From assembly GCA_928721915.1 (NCBI GenBank), contig CAKMVZ010000002.1:1-64000 (forward strand): a DNA stretch of 64,000 nucleotides. Reading direction: 5' to 3'. Every line of letters begins with the position of its first letter. Position 1 is the stretch's first letter. The notes under the pieces are model-generated. The model was given only the letters and a program-made list of their open reading frames with translations, did no database searches and was not told the DNA's origin. The stretch is from an uncultured Clostridia bacterium. GTDB lineage: Bacteria; Bacillota; Clostridia; TANB77; CAG-508. This document shows positions 8,431-17,410 of the stretch, one piece after another. Both the position numbers and the translations under genes were made by a program.

Positions 8431-10140
8431 TTATTTATCTAATCTCTCACTCTCTTTTTCCTCAATTTTTTGAATGTCTTTATATGAATTATTTGAATCT
8501 TTTATTTTTTGATTAATTTCTTTTTTACTTATGCCATAATTTTCCAAATCCCATGAAGAATTTTCAGTGCTTTTATTATCTTTTGCAGCAGGCTCTACAA
8601 TAATATCTGGTAAAAATTCTTGTTTCTTTTTATTTGTAAATATTCTTGATATAATTTGATTTTTAAAAAAACTTTGAATTCTGTTAAAATAATAAGAAAA
8701 ATACTCATTAAAACTTCCTTTTTGTAATATTCTTTTACCAAATAATTTTTCTATTTCTTTTAACTCCATATTTTCTACACATTCTGGTCCAGAAAAATAG
8801 TCTTTTTCATCATTTGCCTTAATATATTCATCTGATTTACAACAATAACTTGGTAATATTCCTCTTGAAATATTTGTAGCATCCCATGTTGCATCAACAT
8901 TATACCATATACCATCTAATTTTACTTTATTCCAAGCATGTGCATCCCTTGGAGTAGAACCTCCAATTTGAACATTTTCTATATTAACCATAAATAAAGC
9001 ATTTCTTAATATTTCAGCGTAACCTGCACATACACATTTACCATATAATAATCCATTTTCTAAATTTCTACATGTTACTTGTACTTTTTCAGCATATTCT
9101 TTTTCTTCTTTAGTATTAGCATTTTCTGTCAAAGCTCCATAATCATAAATAATGTTTTTACAAATTCTATAGTAAACTTCAGCAAATATTTCTTTTTCTG
9201 GTAAATTTATATCAATTCCTTCTACTAATTCATCTAATTTTTTTCTAATAGCAATATATTGTTCAATTCCATATTTACAATTAGCTCCGCTATCTTTTGA
9301 TTTTGGTGAATATACCTCTACTCTTTTTATAATTGGCATTAATTCTTGAGCTTTAACTGAAGTCAACATAGAAGCATCTGGAATAGATAAGCATATATTA
9401 TATCCGTCATTATTTAATTTCTTAAGCAATTCTAATCTTGAATTTAAATCATTTAAACTAACTGTTAAAAATTGTCTTTCATCCTTTTTTTCTATATTTA
9501 AAAAGAATTTGCCATCATTAAAAATTAAAATCTTATCTTTTAAATCTTTATCATTATTAATTTCTTCTTTAATCTCATCTATAGAAACATCTTGCAGGTC
9601 AATACTTAAGCTTGAAACATATTTAAGAGAAGTAATTAATCCTTCTAAATCAACGCCAAATTTTGTGCCATTATACCTGTAATCTTGAAATTTTATCATT
9701 TCTAAATTTGGAAATTTATTAATAAATTTATTGATATGTTCAAACATAAATTCCGGTAAAAATATTGTTTTAACTTTTTTGAAGTAATTACTCTCTGAAT
9801 ATAAAAAATTTCCTTCTAAACTAATATTTTCTATTCCAAAATCTTTTTCAAGTTTTTCTAATTCCTTTAAAAATTTATCAAACATATCATGGTGTTCTTC
9901 ATTATCTTTGTAACATATAAAATTTAATTTACCTCTATAACCAGAGCTCTTTAATTTTTCTAAAAATTCAGAATACTTTTCAGGTTTAATATTAAATGTA
10001 TGAACATTAAGAACTTTTATAGATTTATCATATCTAACAGCTCTATTTGGATATTTTGGATTTTCTGGTTCACCTGTAAATTCTTTAAAATATTCAATTA
10101 ACTCTTCATCTTCATATTCTTCTATACTTTTATTATCCAA
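8431..10140 (-). CDS. LRR-like protein with transglutaminase-type cysteine protease domain
   Basis: A 569-residue protein with no signal peptide. Residues about 40-300 contain leucine-rich, strand-like segments. Residues about 305-430 form a transglutaminase-like core: Cys371 in GKCVCAGYAEILRN, His401 in RDAHAWNKV and Asp416 in WYNVDATWD make a complete catalytic triad. The C-terminal 140 residues are charged and of unknown role. The start is TTG at 10140, overlapping the end of the preceding LRR gene by eight bases, with AGAAAGG about ten bases upstream, which suggests translational coupling. Such domains can act as proteases or cross-linkers; the substrate is unknown. No CGG or TGA lies at the overlap, so I do not treat it as a recoding site. 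Confidence 0.75.
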   Translation of the reverse strand: MDNKSIEEYEDEELIEYFKEFTGEPENPKYPNRAVRYDKSIKVLNVHTFNIKPEKYSEFLEKLKSSGYRGKLNFICYKDNEEHHDMFDKFLKELEKLEKDFGIENISLEGNFLYSESNYFKKVKTIFLPEFMFEHINKFINKFPNLEMIKFQDYRYNGTKFGVDLEGLITSLKYVSSLSIDLQDVSIDEIKEEINNDKDLKDKILIFNDGKFFLNIEKKDERQFLTVSLNDLNSRLELLKKLNNDGYNICLSIPDASMLTSVKAQELMPIIKRVEVYSPKSKDSGANCKYGIEQYIAIRKKLDELVEGIDINLPEKEIFAEVYYRICKNIIYDYGALTENANTKEEKEYAEKVQVTCRNLENGLLYGKCVCAGYAEILRNALFMVNIENVQIGGSTPRDAHAWNKVKLDGIWYNVDATWDATNISRGILPSYCCKSDEYIKANDEKDYFSGPECVENMELKEIEKLFGKRILQKGSFNEYFSYYFNRIQSFFKNQIISRIFTNKKKQEFLPDIIVEPAAKDNKSTENSSWDLENYGISKKEINQKIKDSNNSYKDIQKIEEKESERLDK

Positions 10141-10735
10141 TTGGTAAATACCTTTCTAAATTTGAAATTTCTATATTTCTATTCAAATTTTGTAGATTTT
10201 TTTCATCAAAAACTGAACCATCTAAATTTAATATTTTTAAATTATAAAAGTCTTTAATATATTTAAAATTATTTATATTACAATTATTTAAAGATAAATT
10301 TTCTACATTAGGTTTATTTTCTAAAATTTTTAAATTAAGTTTATTTTCACCTATTATAGTAAAATTTCTTGTAAGCTTTATTTTAGAATAATCTTTTACA
10401 CTGCAACAATTAATATATATATTTTGCAACTTTTTATTTTCTAAATTGTTTTTAAAATTAAATTTGCAAAAAGAAAAATCTATAGAATATAACTTATTTA
10501 ACGAGTTTAAAATATCAATTACATTATTACCAATGTCAAAATATTGAATAGATATTTTCTCTAAGTTATTTGTAAATCTTAAAAAATCTAAATTAATATT
10601 TTTAGATTTTCCAGAAAAAGTCTTGTTACTTAAATTTAACTCTTTCACTAATTTTAAGTCACTATCACTTAAAATTCCATCATATTTTTTTAAATTAAGC
10701 TTAATTAATTTATTTACTTCATGATCTAATAACAT
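10133..10735 (-). CDS. Small leucine-rich repeat protein
   Basis: A 200-residue, asparagine- and lysine-rich protein with degenerate leucine-rich repeats (for example NLEKISIQYFDIGN, YSIDFSFCKF and FYNLKILNLDGS). No signal peptide or membrane segment is evident. It ends in TAA that overlaps the TTG start of the LRR-transglutaminase gene downstream, so the two were probably expressed together. The function is unknown; protein binding is the usual role of such repeats. Confidence 0.7.
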   Translation of the reverse strand: MLLDHEVNKLIKLNLKKYDGILSDSDLKLVKELNLSNKTFSGKSKNINLDFLRFTNNLEKISIQYFDIGNNVIDILNSLNKLYSIDFSFCKFNFKNNLENKKLQNIYINCCSVKDYSKIKLTRNFTIIGENKLNLKILENKPNVENLSLNNCNINNFKYIKDFYNLKILNLDGSVFDEKNLQNLNRNIEISNLERYLPIG

Positions 10736-10859
10736 ACTTAAATTCCTTTTTTATTTTTTCAATTTAATTATATTTATTAATTTTTTTTATGTCAATAAAA
10801 TTAAAAAAATTCCTACTAAATCTACCATATATTTTTTCTCATAATAACCATTTTTTACT

Positions 10860-11005
10860 TTATTTATATTAAAAATATTATGACTTTTTATGTCACTATG
10901 GTAAATTAATCTTTTTTATTAAAGCAAATGAACTGTCCTCCTGCAATAAAAGAGCTTTGAAAAATATTCAAAGCCCTTAATTAAATTTATCAAATTAACA
11001 CGTCC
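10860..11005. repeat. Intergenic module, copy A (with terminator of the pseudopilin gene)
   Basis: This stretch starts with TTATGACTTTTTATGTCA, then has a hairpin GCTTTGAA/TTCAAAGC (about 10952-10975) with T-rich DNA after it on the minus strand, then TTATCAAATTAACACGTCCC. The same order of parts recurs at 15078-15190. The hairpin probably terminates the pseudopilin gene that ends at 11036. The rest of 10741-11035 holds no gene that I can see. Confidence 0.6.
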
Positions 11006-11035
11006 CCAAAAACATAGGAAAGTTATCTTTAGTAG

Positions 11036-12917
11036 CTACTCAGCAACAAGAATTGTACGAAAACCATAATAGTAACTAACATTTCCATACGTATTAACAA
11101 AACTGAACAAACCGGCATAAAAACTATTACTGTAATGACCGCCCACGTGCAAAAAACGGAGTACTCGTATGAGCAAAGTAAGAACAGTCATTGTTCCAGC
11201 TACCGCTTGAGCTATTACCTGAATTGGATGACTCTAAGATCACGTCTCCATATCCATACGCACTCGTTAATAATCCTTTATAAGTATTATAGTTATTTGA
11301 ATCACTATCACTTGAACTACTATATGAATATACTGTATAATCTCTTGTACTCAATGTTAAATATCCATTTGAATTTGCTTTGCTTGTTGCTCCCATTAAA
11401 TTTCCTGAACTATATTCACTTCCTGATGTTCCATCTTTATATAAATAATCATTTCCATTTGATATATATCCTGCTGTTCTTTCATACACTCCTCCACTTA
11501 AATCATATACTCCGCTCACATTTCCTGTTGTACTTGCTTTCATTCCATTTGTTGTATTATATGCATACACACTTGTTAGCGACGAAGTACTACTTGCTGA
11601 TATACTATTTCCTGCTAAGCCTGTTACTTCTGTTCTATATGGGCTTTGGTCACTTGTATAATAATTATTTATTGTTATTTCTTCTTTATTTCTTCCATAT
11701 TTACTTTGTGTTAAATATGCTACTGCTCCGCCATTCGCTATTTTTCATCATATGACTATCTGTTTTACTTGAATCTAAACCATAAAAATTATTTGCTGTA
11801 TCTATTGCTTTACTTAATACATAGCTATCTCCTGTTGCAATTATATTATATGAATATGTCAGCGGCTTAAACACCGGATATGATAAGCTTTCATTTGCAT
11901 AATTTGAATTACTTAAATTTTGTCCTAGTGCATTTGTATTGTAATTATATGATGTATATTTCAAACCTGAATATATTACTGTATCTTCACTATTTGAAAT
12001 TGTTGTTGACAATGTTCCATTCTCATTTGTTATTGTATTTGCTTGATATCCTGCCTCATATTTTGCTACCCAAAATCCGCTTACTTCTTTATCCCATTCT
12101 CCATTCTTAAAGTTATTAGCTGTCCCATCTGTAAAAGCAGGATGTACTACATAATCTGTCATCGCATTTCCTGAATATTTAAACTCTCTTCCTATAGTTG
12201 TTCCCATTTCATCATTATCTGTTGTACCTTGTAAGAATTTTATTGATACTGTTCCTCCTTGTCCTGATAAAGCATTTTCAAATAATTTATCTTCTATTTT
12301 GTATGCATACCTTGGTATCCATACCCAATATCCTGTTATATTTCCACTTTCATCTTTCGTTACTGCATTCGCCCATTTATTTGTACCCGCTTCTCCTGTA
12401 TAATCATACCAATTATTCCATTCTTCTTCAGAACTACTTTCATTTAATTCTATCTCATTTCCAGAGTCATCCCAATAAACTGCTGTCATTCCTTCCATTA
12501 ATTCTGGACTATTTACTTTCTTTTCATTATTCCAGCTTCCATTTGCTATTGCTTTTCCCTCTATTACTTCTTCATCTGTATTTATATAAAAATCTATTCC
12601 ATCTAATGTAATAGTTCCTGTTGGAAGTGATGTTCCTACATTACTTGTATCTATTCCTAAATGATTTTCTAAATTACTTTTTAAGCTACCAACATCTAAT
12701 CTTCCATTGCTATCATAACTTCCTACTATTTCCATTGCTATTCTTTCTCTTGCATCTTCTACCTTTGTTCTATCAGTTGAATTTATTGCTTGATTTAATA
12801 TCCCATTTTCTCCGTACTAATGCTGATATTGTTACTCCTGCTAAAATCAATAACACTATTATCGTTATAATCAGTGCAATTAGTGTTATTCCGCTTTTCA
12901 TAATTTTTCTTTTTCAT
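11036..12917 (-). CDS. Pseudopilin-like surface protein with FGE-like C-terminal domain; four CGG +1 sites
   Basis: The joined product is 625 residues. The N-terminus reads MKKKNYEK-G-ITLIALIITIIVLLILAG, a type IV prepilin/pseudopilin signal and helix. After it come GENGILNQAIN and then a long extracellular region whose end resembles formylglycine-generating-enzyme-like domains (NSEWGAVAYLTQSKYG, FFARGGHYSN, YYGFRTILVAE). The frame is broken at CGG 12891-12893, 12812-12814, 11728-11730 and 11139-11141. Skipping the C each time gives Gly9, Gly35, Gly396 and Gly592 and an uninterrupted protein to TAG. The ATG at 12917 is eleven bases after AGGAGG; an ATG at 12901 avoids the first site but is 27 bases away. 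Proteins of this layout are common in gut Clostridia; the role is unknown. Confidence 0.85.
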
Positions 12918-13069
12918 AAGTATTCATACCTCCTAATATTTTTTATTAATTTTTTAATTTTTTATCAATTCTTTAATTAACTTTCTAATTTTTTTGAAAT
13001 TTCTATCAATTCTTTAATCAATTTTCTAACTTACTTTTTATACAAAATTTATTTACTGCCTCTACAGTA
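12918..13069. repeat. Short direct repeats upstream of the pseudopilin gene
   Basis: Two copies of ATCAATTCTTTAAT followed by TTTCTAA occur within about 100 bases (12964 onwards and 13004 onwards). No gene is seen between 12918 and 13843; besides these repeats the gap holds the long inverted repeat at 13070-13266, a repeated AAACCTATTGTAT (13367 and 13407) and a GT run at 13484. Confidence 0.5.
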
Positions 13070-13266
13070 AGTTTTATGTAAGTTTATATTTTCTGTAATG
13101 GAACGACGAATGTGACCAGAGTGAATGTTACAAATTCTTATAAAAGCCGAAAAGAAAAGCCAGCGCGAAGTCGGTGGAAAGTTTCGTTCGGATTTTATTA
13201 GAATTTGTTCAGGCACGTCGGAAGCCGAGGAGTGGAATGTAAGAAAATATAAACTCACATAAAACT
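13070..13266. repeat. Large intergenic inverted-repeat element B
   Basis: Arms of 25 bases (13070-13094 and 13242-13266) match as inverted copies with one mismatch; the core is AGTTTATATTTTCT. A second nested stem pairs 13130-13151 with 13187-13208 (ACAAATTCT against AGAATTTGT, with AAAGCCGAA opposite TTCGGATTT). The interior is richer in G+C than its surroundings. A 69-codon reading frame across it looks like a by-product of the palindrome. It may be a MITE-like element or a structured RNA; element C at 15232 has arms sharing GTTTATATTTT. Confidence 0.75.
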
Positions 13267-13483
13267 GGACTCACAGCAGTTATTAAAAACATAAAAAACA
13301 TTCAAAAAAATTTTTTAAAAATTAAAAAACATATAGAAATATCAAAAACCATCAAAAAAACAAAACCTATTGTATTTATGAACATAAAAAACAAAAATAA
13401 CAATAAAACCTATTGTATCGATGAACAATAAGCTCTATTGCTATTTAAAAATATATTCTCTTTTCTATTAAAACTAATTATAA

Positions 13484-13501
13484 GTGTGTGTGTGTGTGTG
13501 T
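13484..13501. repeat. GT microsatellite
   Basis: Nine GT dinucleotides in a row lie in non-coding DNA. They could vary in length, but no promoter or gene start is near enough to suggest phase variation. Confidence 0.9.
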
Positions 13502-13843
13502 ACAGCCGCAAGGCTTTCACGATTTGTGAAATTCAAATTTTTCTTTTGTCTATCCACGCTTTTCCTCCCTATCATTTTAATTTTATTTTTTATTTATATT
13601 GGTTATATAACCACTTTATTAAAATTATAACTTTAATATTTTTAATTGTAAATAGTTTTGGAAAATTATTTTCAAGAGAGGGACAGTTCTCTTGCCCTTA
13701 ATTAACCTGTTTTCCTCCCTTTAAAACAAAAATAAAAAATTTCTTAAAGAAAACTTTGCTTTATACCTAGTTTTCTCTAAGAAACTCATTTTTATTCTAT
13801 ATTTTTTAAAGTATTGTAGCATTTCTTATTAAATTTAATGTTT

Positions 13844-14905
13844 TCATTTTCTTTTATTCTTACCTCTTTGTTCTAAATGTATTTTAGCATTTTTTATACT
13901 AATTAATAATTTTTCTTCTAAAATATCTTTTGGAACATATTTTATTAAATATTGTGCAACATGAATTCCACTATTTCCTAATTCTAATAATTCTGTAACA
14001 GTATCATTCTTATCTGCACATAATATAATTGCTATTGGAGGGTTTTCGCCTTCAGACTTTTCATATTTATTTAACCATTTTAAATAAAGCTCAACTTGTC
14101 CTTTATATTCCGGTTTAAACTTATCTAATTTTAACTCTATAACTACTAATCTTTTCATTTTTCTATGAAAAAATAATAAATCTATATAATAATCCTCTCC
14201 ATCTATTATAATTCTTTTTTGTCTAGCAAGAAACGCAAAATCATTTCCAAGTTCTAAAATAAATTTCTCTAGTTCAGCTATAATTGCACTCTCTAAGTCT
14301 TTTTCACTATATGTATCTTTTAAATTTAAAAAATCTAATATATATGGGTCTCTAAAAAATAAATCTGTACTCATTTTATGTTCTTCATTTAACAGCTGTA
14401 ATTCATTTATTATGGTTTGTTCTGGTTTTTTAGATATAGCAGTTCTTTCAAATAAAGCTGAATTAATTCTTTCTCTTAATGTCCTAACACTCCAATTTTC
14501 ATTTATGCACATGGTTATGTAAAATTTTCTTTTTAAATTGTCTTGAATTTTTAGTAATTCTATAAAATGTGACCATGTCAATTTTCTCGACACTGTCAAG
14601 AAAATTTCGTAATTATCAAAATTTTCATACAAATTTATCATTTTAAACAAGTTAGCTACACTATATCCTTTGCCATATTTTAATACTAATTTTTTACTTA
14701 ATTCTTTAACTACTGATTTTCCATATTCTGCTCTTTGATTTTTTAAGATATTTTCTTTTATATTTTTACCAATTTTCCAATACAACATTGTCATTTCACT
14801 ATTTATGTTTATAGTTACATTTCTTTTAGAAATTTCAATTAGATTAGTTATTTTATTATATAAATTATCAATGTTATTAAAGTTAATATTTTCTAAATCG
14901 TTCAA
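13844..14905 (-). CDS. DUF1016 (YhcG-type) family protein with PD-(D/E)XK nuclease domain
   Basis: A 353-residue protein. The N-terminal half (YWKIGKNIKENI, YGKSVVKELSKKL, YSVANLFKMINLYENF) is the DUF1016 N-terminal domain. The C-terminal half carries a PD-(D/E)XK-like nuclease core: YYIDLLFFHRKMKRLVVIEL continues to K, then FKPEYKGQ, giving the D-ELK-Q pattern. Family members occur beside restriction systems and as stand-alone mobile genes; the precise role is unsettled. It is the only gene here that could end in TGA. If TGA causes +1 shift, as in acpP and plsX, the protein would gain about 18 residues before TAA near 13788. It is flanked by long non-coding repeats, consistent with insertion by transfer. 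Confidence 0.85.
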   Translation of the reverse strand: MNDLENINFNNIDNLYNKITNLIEISKRNVTININSEMTMLYWKIGKNIKENILKNQRAEYGKSVVKELSKKLVLKYGKGYSVANLFKMINLYENFDNYEIFLTVSRKLTWSHFIELLKIQDNLKRKFYITMCINENWSVRTLRERINSALFERTAISKKPEQTIINELQLLNEEHKMSTDLFFRDPYILDFLNLKDTYSEKDLESAIIAELEKFILELGNDFAFLARQKRIIIDGEDYYIDLLFFHRKMKRLVVIELKLDKFKPEYKGQVELYLKWLNKYEKSEGENPPIAIILCADKNDTVTELLELGNSGIHVAQYLIKYVPKDILEEKLLISIKNAKIHLEQRGKNKRK

Positions 14906-15077
14906 TCTATCACCTTCTATTTTTTGTTATTAGATTTAATTTGCTGAAAATTTGGCTAGAAATTGCCAAAGAATTAATTGCTTTAACAACTAATTAATAC
15001 CACTTTGAATTAAAAATAATATAGTATTGAAAACAAACTGCAAGTATTTTATCATGCTAAATTAAAATTGTAAATAA

Positions 15078-15190
15078 TTTTATTAAAAAATATTATGACA
15101 TTTTACGTCATAACAATAACAAAAGAACTTTGAAGAATACCCAAAGTCCTTAATAAATTTATCAAATTAACTGCTTTTTGAACGCGTCCC
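15078..15190. repeat. Intergenic module, copy B
   Basis: The same order of parts as 10860-11005: TTATGACATTTTACGTCAT, then ACTTTG/CAAAGT hairpin (about 15126-15146), then TTATCAAATTAAC and CGCGTCCC. The hairpin has a T-rich run on the minus strand side and could terminate transcripts from pyrG. Sequence identity to copy A is high but not complete. Confidence 0.6.
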
Positions 15191-15231
15191 TTAAAACATT
15201 TTTGCAATTACTTATTTTAAAGTACAAAGTA

Positions 15232-15388
15232 GCTTTTAAGGGTTTATATTTTTTAAAAGGATAAGCAAAACTTGTGTGGGGACCAGCGAGCTAGAAAATG
15301 TTATCTTGAGGGTTCCAAAAACCATCAAGATTACATTTTCTTCGAAGTAGGGATTTTGCCCTTTTAAAAAATATAAACCCTTAAAAGC
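15232..15388. repeat. Large intergenic inverted-repeat element C
   Basis: Perfect 29-base inverted arms (15232-15260 and 15360-15388, core GGGTTTATATTTTTT) enclose a second near-perfect hairpin (15293-15309 opposite 15325-15341; AGAAAATGT against ACATTTTCT). The inner part has higher G+C (GTGGGGACCAGCGAGC). There is no open reading frame. As with element B, it looks like a MITE or a structured RNA. It lies in the 626-base gap between the DUF1016 gene and pyrG. Confidence 0.8.
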
Positions 15389-15500
15389 GGATTCACTCTT
15401 CTAAATTAAATATATGCAACTAAAAAGCGATCTCACACTACAAAACTAAATATATGCGACTAAAAAAGCGATCTCACACATCTAAATTAAATTAATTTAA
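15386..15500. repeat. Tandem repeat of about 41 bases, three copies
   Basis: The unit begins with AGCGATCTCACAC (first copy AGCGGATTCACTC) and continues with AAACTAAATATATGC and ACTAAAAA. The copies start near 15386, 15427 and 15468; the last is incomplete. It adjoins element C and precedes the end of pyrG. Confidence 0.65.
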
Positions 15501-15531
15501 TATGTTCCAAATTTATAAATAAAAAATATTA

Positions 15532-17131
15532 TTATTTATTTTCTTTTGCTGCTTTTATTAAAGCTTTAAATAATGGAGCTGGTCTATCAGGTCTTGATTT
15601 AAATTCTGGATGGAATTGACCGGCAATAAAGAATGGGTGATTTTCTATTTCTACCATTTCAACTAATAAACCATCAGGTGATGTTCCACTTACTTTTAAT
15701 CCTGCACTTTCTAGTTTTTCTTTAAAATCATTATTATATTCAAATCTATGTCTATGTCTTTCTGAAATATTTTCTTCTCCATATATTTTATATGCTAAAC
15801 TTTCTTTTTTAATATTACATGGATATGCTCCTAGACGCATTGTTCCACCTTTTTTAGTTACATTTTTCTGAGTTTCCATTATATGTATAACTTGATTTGG
15901 AGTTTTAGTATCAAACTCCTCAGAATTTGCATCTTTTAATCCAAGTACATCTCTTGCAAATTCAACAACAGCCATTTGCATTCCTAAGCAAATTCCTAAA
16001 AATGGCTTTTTATTTTCTCTTGCATATTTTATAGATTTAATCATTCCTTCAATTCCTCTTGATCCAAAACCACCAGGAACAACTATACCGTCATATTTTG
16101 AAAGTATTTCTTCTACATTTTCATCTGTAATTTTTTCTGAATCTTCAAAACCTATTTTTACATTTACTCCATTTGCATATCCACCATGTCTTAAGCTCTC
16201 TGCAACTGATAAATAAGAATCTTGAAGCTGCATATATTTTCCAACTATTGCAATTTTTATTTCACCTTTTAAATTTTTAATATTATCTATCATTTTTTTC
16301 CAATCTTCATTTTTAGGTTCTATATTTTCTAAATGTAAATGTTTGCAAGCTGCAATAGCTAATCCTCTTTCTTCAAGCATAAGTGGTACTTCATATAAAT
16401 TTGAAGCTGTTAAATTTGGGATTACATTTTCTGTTCTTACATTACAAAATAGTGCAAGCTTTTTCATTGTATCGTCTGGAATTTCTATTTCGCTTCTACA
16501 TACTAATATATCAGGCTTAATTCCATAAGATTGTAATTCCTTAACAGAATGTTGAGTTGGTTTTGATTTTAATTCATTTGAACCTGAAATATATGGAAGT
16601 AAAGTAACATGAACATATAAAACATCTTCTTTTGGTTTTTCTAATCCAACTTGTCTTATAGCTTCTATTAAAGCTAACCCTTCAATATCTCCAACAGTTC
16701 CTCCAAGTTCAGTAATTACAATATCTACTCCAGAATTTTCAAAACTGTATATATTTTCTTTTATTTCATTTGTAACATGAGGTATAACTTGAACTGTCTT
16801 TCCTAAGTAATCTCCGTTTCTTTCTTTATTAATTACATTTTGATAAATCTTTCCAGATGTTACGCTACATCTTTTATTTAAACTAACATCTGTAAATCTT
16901 TCATAATGACCTAAATCTAAATCTGTTTCAGCTCCATCATCTGTTACAAAAACTTCTCCGGTGTTCATATGGACTCATAGTTCCTGGATCAACATTAATA
17001 TATGGATCAAATTTTTGATTAACAACATTATATCCTCTATTTTTAAGTAATCTTCCTAAAGATGCTGCTGTTATTCCTTTTCCTAATCCAGATACAACTC
17101 CCCCTGTTACAAATATGTACTTTACTCCCAT
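15532..17131 (-). CDS. pyrG: CTP synthase, one CGG +1 site
   Basis: CTP synthase aminates UTP with glutamine-derived ammonia. The N-terminal synthetase domain starts MGVKYIFVTGGVVSGLGKG. At CGG 16958-16960 the frame breaks after MSPYEH; skipping the C gives Gly58 and the conserved HGEVFVTDDGAETDLDLGHY block. The C-terminal class I glutamine amidotransferase domain has the nucleophile in FLGICLGMQ and the His/Glu pair in GQFHPEF. The joined length is 532 residues, the family norm. AAAGGAGC lies before ATG. Nearly the whole enzyme is downstream of the site, so it is useless without the shift. A structured leader lies just upstream. Confidence 0.95.
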
Positions 17132-17152
17132 TTTAAAGCTCCTTTCAATTAA

Positions 17153-17258
17153 ATAAAAAAATGATTATTATTTTTAAAGAGGGCACCTATTTAATGATAT
17201 GTACGCGCCCTCGCCTCGTAAATTATTACTTACGGGGCACCTAGCAATAATAATCATT
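17153..17258 (-). promoter_or_regulatory. Structured leader with terminator-like end upstream of pyrG
   Basis: Outer arms AATGATTATTATT (17160-17172) and AATAATAATCATT (17246-17258) are perfectly complementary and enclose two hairpins, GAGGGC/GCCCTC (17179-17212) and GCCTCGTAA/TTACGGGGC (17213-17238), like a three-way junction. On the minus strand the outer stem is followed by TTTTTT, then 22 bases later by the pyrG start. TAGGTGCCC occurs twice. It matches no riboswitch class that I recognise. Attenuation of pyrG by pyrimidine supply is a plausible inference, since pyrG attenuation is known in Bacillus, but the GGGC start used there is not seen. Confidence 0.6.
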
Positions 17259-17353
17259 TCTTAAAATTTGTATTTAAAATTATAATAAGTATTTTTCAAT
17301 GTATTTATTATACAAAATTAATTTAAAATAAACAAGACTTATTTTAAAAATAT

Positions 17354-17389
17354 TAAAAAAAAATTGCCAAAATTTATATTTTTTGGCAA
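17354..17389 (-). terminator. Terminator of the PcsB-like M23 gene
   Basis: A hairpin with arms TTGCCAAAA and TTTTGGCAA (17364-17389) follows the stop at 17411 and is followed by a run of T on the minus strand. Confidence 0.85.
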
Positions 17390-17410
17390 TTTTTATATGT
17401 ATTTTTATAT

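Noticed and set aside
10133..10140. Another frameshift between the two LRR genes
   Set aside because: The junction has no CGG or TGA, and the second gene has a TTG with AGAAAGG at fitting distance. Ordinary overlapping genes explain it.
11135..12980. Plus-strand reading frames opposite the pseudopilin gene
   Set aside because: They are long only because of the low-complexity Ser/Thr/Asn/Tyr-rich coding strand; leucine/histidine/tyrosine-rich products, no ribosome binding sites.
13049..13258. A 69-codon reading frame in the gap upstream of the pseudopilin gene
   Set aside because: It runs through inverted-repeat element B, has no ribosome binding site and its sequence follows from the palindrome.
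13484..13501. CRISPR-like or phase-variable repeat
   Set aside because: Only a dinucleotide run, no spacer structure and no gene start close by.
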